Shown here piece by piece: positions 4,728-6,356 of a stretch of DNA of 6,356 nucleotides. The DNA lies in the NCBI GenBank assembly GCA_943326975.2, contig CALPVI020000111.1, positions 1 to 6,356 on the forward strand, written 5' to 3'. A program made the position numbers and the translations under genes. This stretch comes from Actinomyces viscosus (GTDB taxonomy: Bacteria; Bacteroidota; Bacteroidia; Flavobacteriales_D; Crocinitomicaceae). The number at the start of each line of letters is the position of its first letter. The stretch's first letter is position 1. A model generated the notes under the pieces. That model had not been told where the DNA came from. It saw only the letters and a list, made by a program, of their open reading frames with translations, and searched no databases.

Positions 4728-6356
4728 TTATGCGTTTATTGATAATTCATTTTCAATCGCTTGCTCAACTAAAGTTCTAAAATCTGAAATTTTCATTGAA
4801 CCCAAATCACCTTCACCTCTTTGACGAACAGAAACTTCTTCATTTTCAGCCTCTTTATCACCAACGATTAACATGAAAGGAATTTTTTTCAATTCTGAAT
4901 CACGAATTTTCTTTCCTATTTTCTCGCTACGATCATCAACGAAACCGCGAATATCGGAATTATTTAGCAATTCTAAAACTTTTTCTGCGTAGTCGTTATA
5001 TTTATCGCTAATTGGAAGTATTGCAACTTGGTCTGTTGTTAGCCATAAAGGGAAATCTCCAGCGCAATGTTCTAATAAAACAGCCACAAAACGTTCCATT
5101 GAACCAAACGGTGCTCTATGTAACATTACAGGTCTGTGTTTTTGATTATCAGCTCCAGTATATTCTAACTCAAAACGCTCTGGTAAATTGTAATCAACTT
5201 GGATAGTACCTAATTGCCACTCTCTTCCTAAAGCATCTTGCACCATGAAATCTAACTTAGGTCCGTAGAATGCTGCTTCTCCTAATTCAACAACAGTTGG
5301 TAAACCTTTCTCTGCAGCAGCTTCAATGATTGCATTTTCAGCTTTTGTCCAATTTTCGTCTGTACCGATATATTTCGTTGGGTTTTCAGGATCTCTTAAG
5401 GAAATTTGAGCTTTGAAATTATCAAATTTTAATGTTTTAAAAATATACAACACCAAATCAATTACTTTCTTGAACTCATCTTTCACTTGATCTTGGCTAC
5501 AGAAAATATGCGCATCATCTTGTGTGAAGCAACGAACACGAGTTAAACCATGTAATTCACCACTTTGTTCATATCTATAAACAGTACCAAATTCTGCAAA
5601 ACGGATTGGTAAATCTTTGTAAGAACGAGGACGTGTTTTGAAAATCTCACAATGATGAGGACAGTTCATTGGTTTTAACAAGAACTCTTCGTTATCATCT
5701 GGTGTATTGATTGGCTGAAATGAATCAGCTCCATATTTTTCATAATGACCTGAACAAACATACAAATCTTTACTTCCGATATGTGGAGTAATTACTTGAC
5801 TATAACCTGCTTTTTTCTGCGCTTTTTTCAAAAAGTTTTCTAATCTTTCTCTTAAAGCCGCACCTTTTGGCAACCACAATGGAAGACCTTGCCCTACTCT
5901 TTGAGAGAAAGCAAATAAATCCATTTCTTTTCCTAATTTACGGTGATCTCTTCTTTTTGCTTCCTCAACTTTTTCTAAATACTCAGTTAATTCCGCTTGC
6001 TTTGGAAAAGTGATACCATAAATACGAGTTAACTGTTTGTTTTTCTCGTCTCCTCTCCAATATGCACCAGCTATCGAAGTTAATTTTACCGCTTTAATAA
6101 AACCTGTATCTGGTAAATGTGGCCCACGACATAAGTCAGTAAATTCACCTTGCGAATAAAATGTAATATTTCCGTCTTCTAAATTTTCTAATAATTCTAA
6201 TTTATAAGGATCTTGTTTTTCAGTAAAATAAGCTATTGCATCCGTTTTTGAAATTTCTTGACGAATGAATTTATTTTTCTGTTTCGCCAATTCCTTCATT
6301 TTTTGCTCGATTTTTTCCAAATCTTTTTCCGCAATTGTATGTTCTAAGAAATCAAC
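4728..6356 (-). CDS. thrS: Threonyl-tRNA synthetase (partial, N-terminus outside window)
   Basis: ThrS is a class II synthetase that charges tRNA(Thr) with threonine and edits mischarged serine. The frame is open to the right edge, giving 542 residues; the TTG at 6320 is not the start, since the 12 codons before it (VDFLEHTIAEKD) continue the family alignment. About 100 N-terminal residues, mainly the TGS domain, lie outside. Visible parts are the editing-domain end (FTDLCRGPHLPDTG, then the AYWRGDEKNKQLTRIYGI region), class II motif 2 (RFAEFGTVYRYEQSGELHGL), motif 3 (HRAPFGSMERF), and the C-terminal anticodon-binding domain (from about DQVAILPIS). The three zinc ligands of the active site are present: Cys in MNCPHH (5661-5663), His in DDAHIF (5508-5510) and His in MLHRAP (5118-5120). 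It is the first visible gene of the thrS-infC-rpmI-rplT cluster; its promoter is out of view. Confidence 0.98.
   Translation of the reverse strand, partial: VDFLEHTIAEKDLEKIEQKMKELAKQKNKFIRQEISKTDAIAYFTEKQDPYKLELLENLEDGNITFYSQGEFTDLCRGPHLPDTGFIKAVKLTSIAGAYWRGDEKNKQLTRIYGITFPKQAELTEYLEKVEEAKRRDHRKLGKEMDLFAFSQRVGQGLPLWLPKGAALRERLENFLKKAQKKAGYSQVITPHIGSKDLYVCSGHYEKYGADSFQPINTPDDNEEFLLKPMNCPHHCEIFKTRPRSYKDLPIRFAEFGTVYRYEQSGELHGLTRVRCFTQDDAHIFCSQDQVKDEFKKVIDLVLYIFKTLKFDNFKAQISLRDPENPTKYIGTDENWTKAENAIIEAAAEKGLPTVVELGEAAFYGPKLDFMVQDALGREWQLGTIQVDYNLPERFELEYTGADNQKHRPVMLHRAPFGSMERFVAVLLEHCAGDFPLWLTTDQVAILPISDKYNDYAEKVLELLNNSDIRGFVDDRSEKIGKKIRDSELKKIPFMLIVGDKEAENEEVSVRQRGEGDLGSMKISDFRTLVEQAIENELSINA

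Noticed and set aside
5012..5206. Plus-strand 64-codon open frame inside thrS
   Set aside because: Antisense to conserved thrS motif 3 and the zinc-ligand region; a shadow.
6318..6320. TTG as the start codon of thrS
   Set aside because: The frame continues upstream to the window edge and those 12 codons fit the ThrS family; the true start is outside the window.

Overview
The window looks like housekeeping chromosome from a member of the Bacteroidota, most likely order Flavobacteriales (Flavobacterium-like). The DNA is AT-rich, no start codon is preceded by a convincing Shine-Dalgarno sequence, and the region upstream of purB holds a perfect match to the Bacteroidota promoter consensus (TTG, about 21 nt, TAnnTTTG). 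The TPR plus PD40 propeller exported protein is also typical of this phylum. The genus is an inference; no rRNA or other marker is present.

Layout, left to right. Positions 1-1204 (minus) carry most of purB, adenylosuccinate lyase, with its C-terminus beyond the left edge. A 248-nt divergent intergenic region (1205-1452) holds the purB promoter and a small inverted repeat. Positions 1453-2832 (plus) encode an exported TPR/PD40 beta-propeller protein resembling the N-terminal part of PorE-type proteins but lacking the OmpA-like end. A strong terminator, symmetrical enough to work in both directions (2847-2879), separates it from the convergent minus-strand genes. The right half is the classic translation cluster, transcribed right to left: thrS (5' end outside the window), infC, rpmI and rplT. 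An 11-bp-stem terminator follows rplT, and then comes a small unknown gene (2909-3274) whose start codon lies only 13 nt after the terminator's U-tract.

How the genes work together: thrS (tRNA charging), infC (initiation factor IF-3), rpmI and rplT (50S proteins L35 and L20) all serve translation. infC starts 8 nt after thrS ends, whereas infC-rpmI (118 nt) and rpmI-rplT (157 nt) are separated by long gaps with structure. The first gap contains 7-bp repeats arranged as two inverted arrays. The second contains a perfect 16-bp palindrome, two further inverted repeats and a near-consensus promoter placed to drive rplT alone. purB belongs to purine synthesis and has no evident link to its neighbours.

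No defence system, mobile element, CRISPR array, tRNA or rRNA was seen. The most interesting signals are the two structured gaps in the ribosomal-protein operon, the small gene tucked behind the rplT terminator, and the OmpA-less propeller protein.
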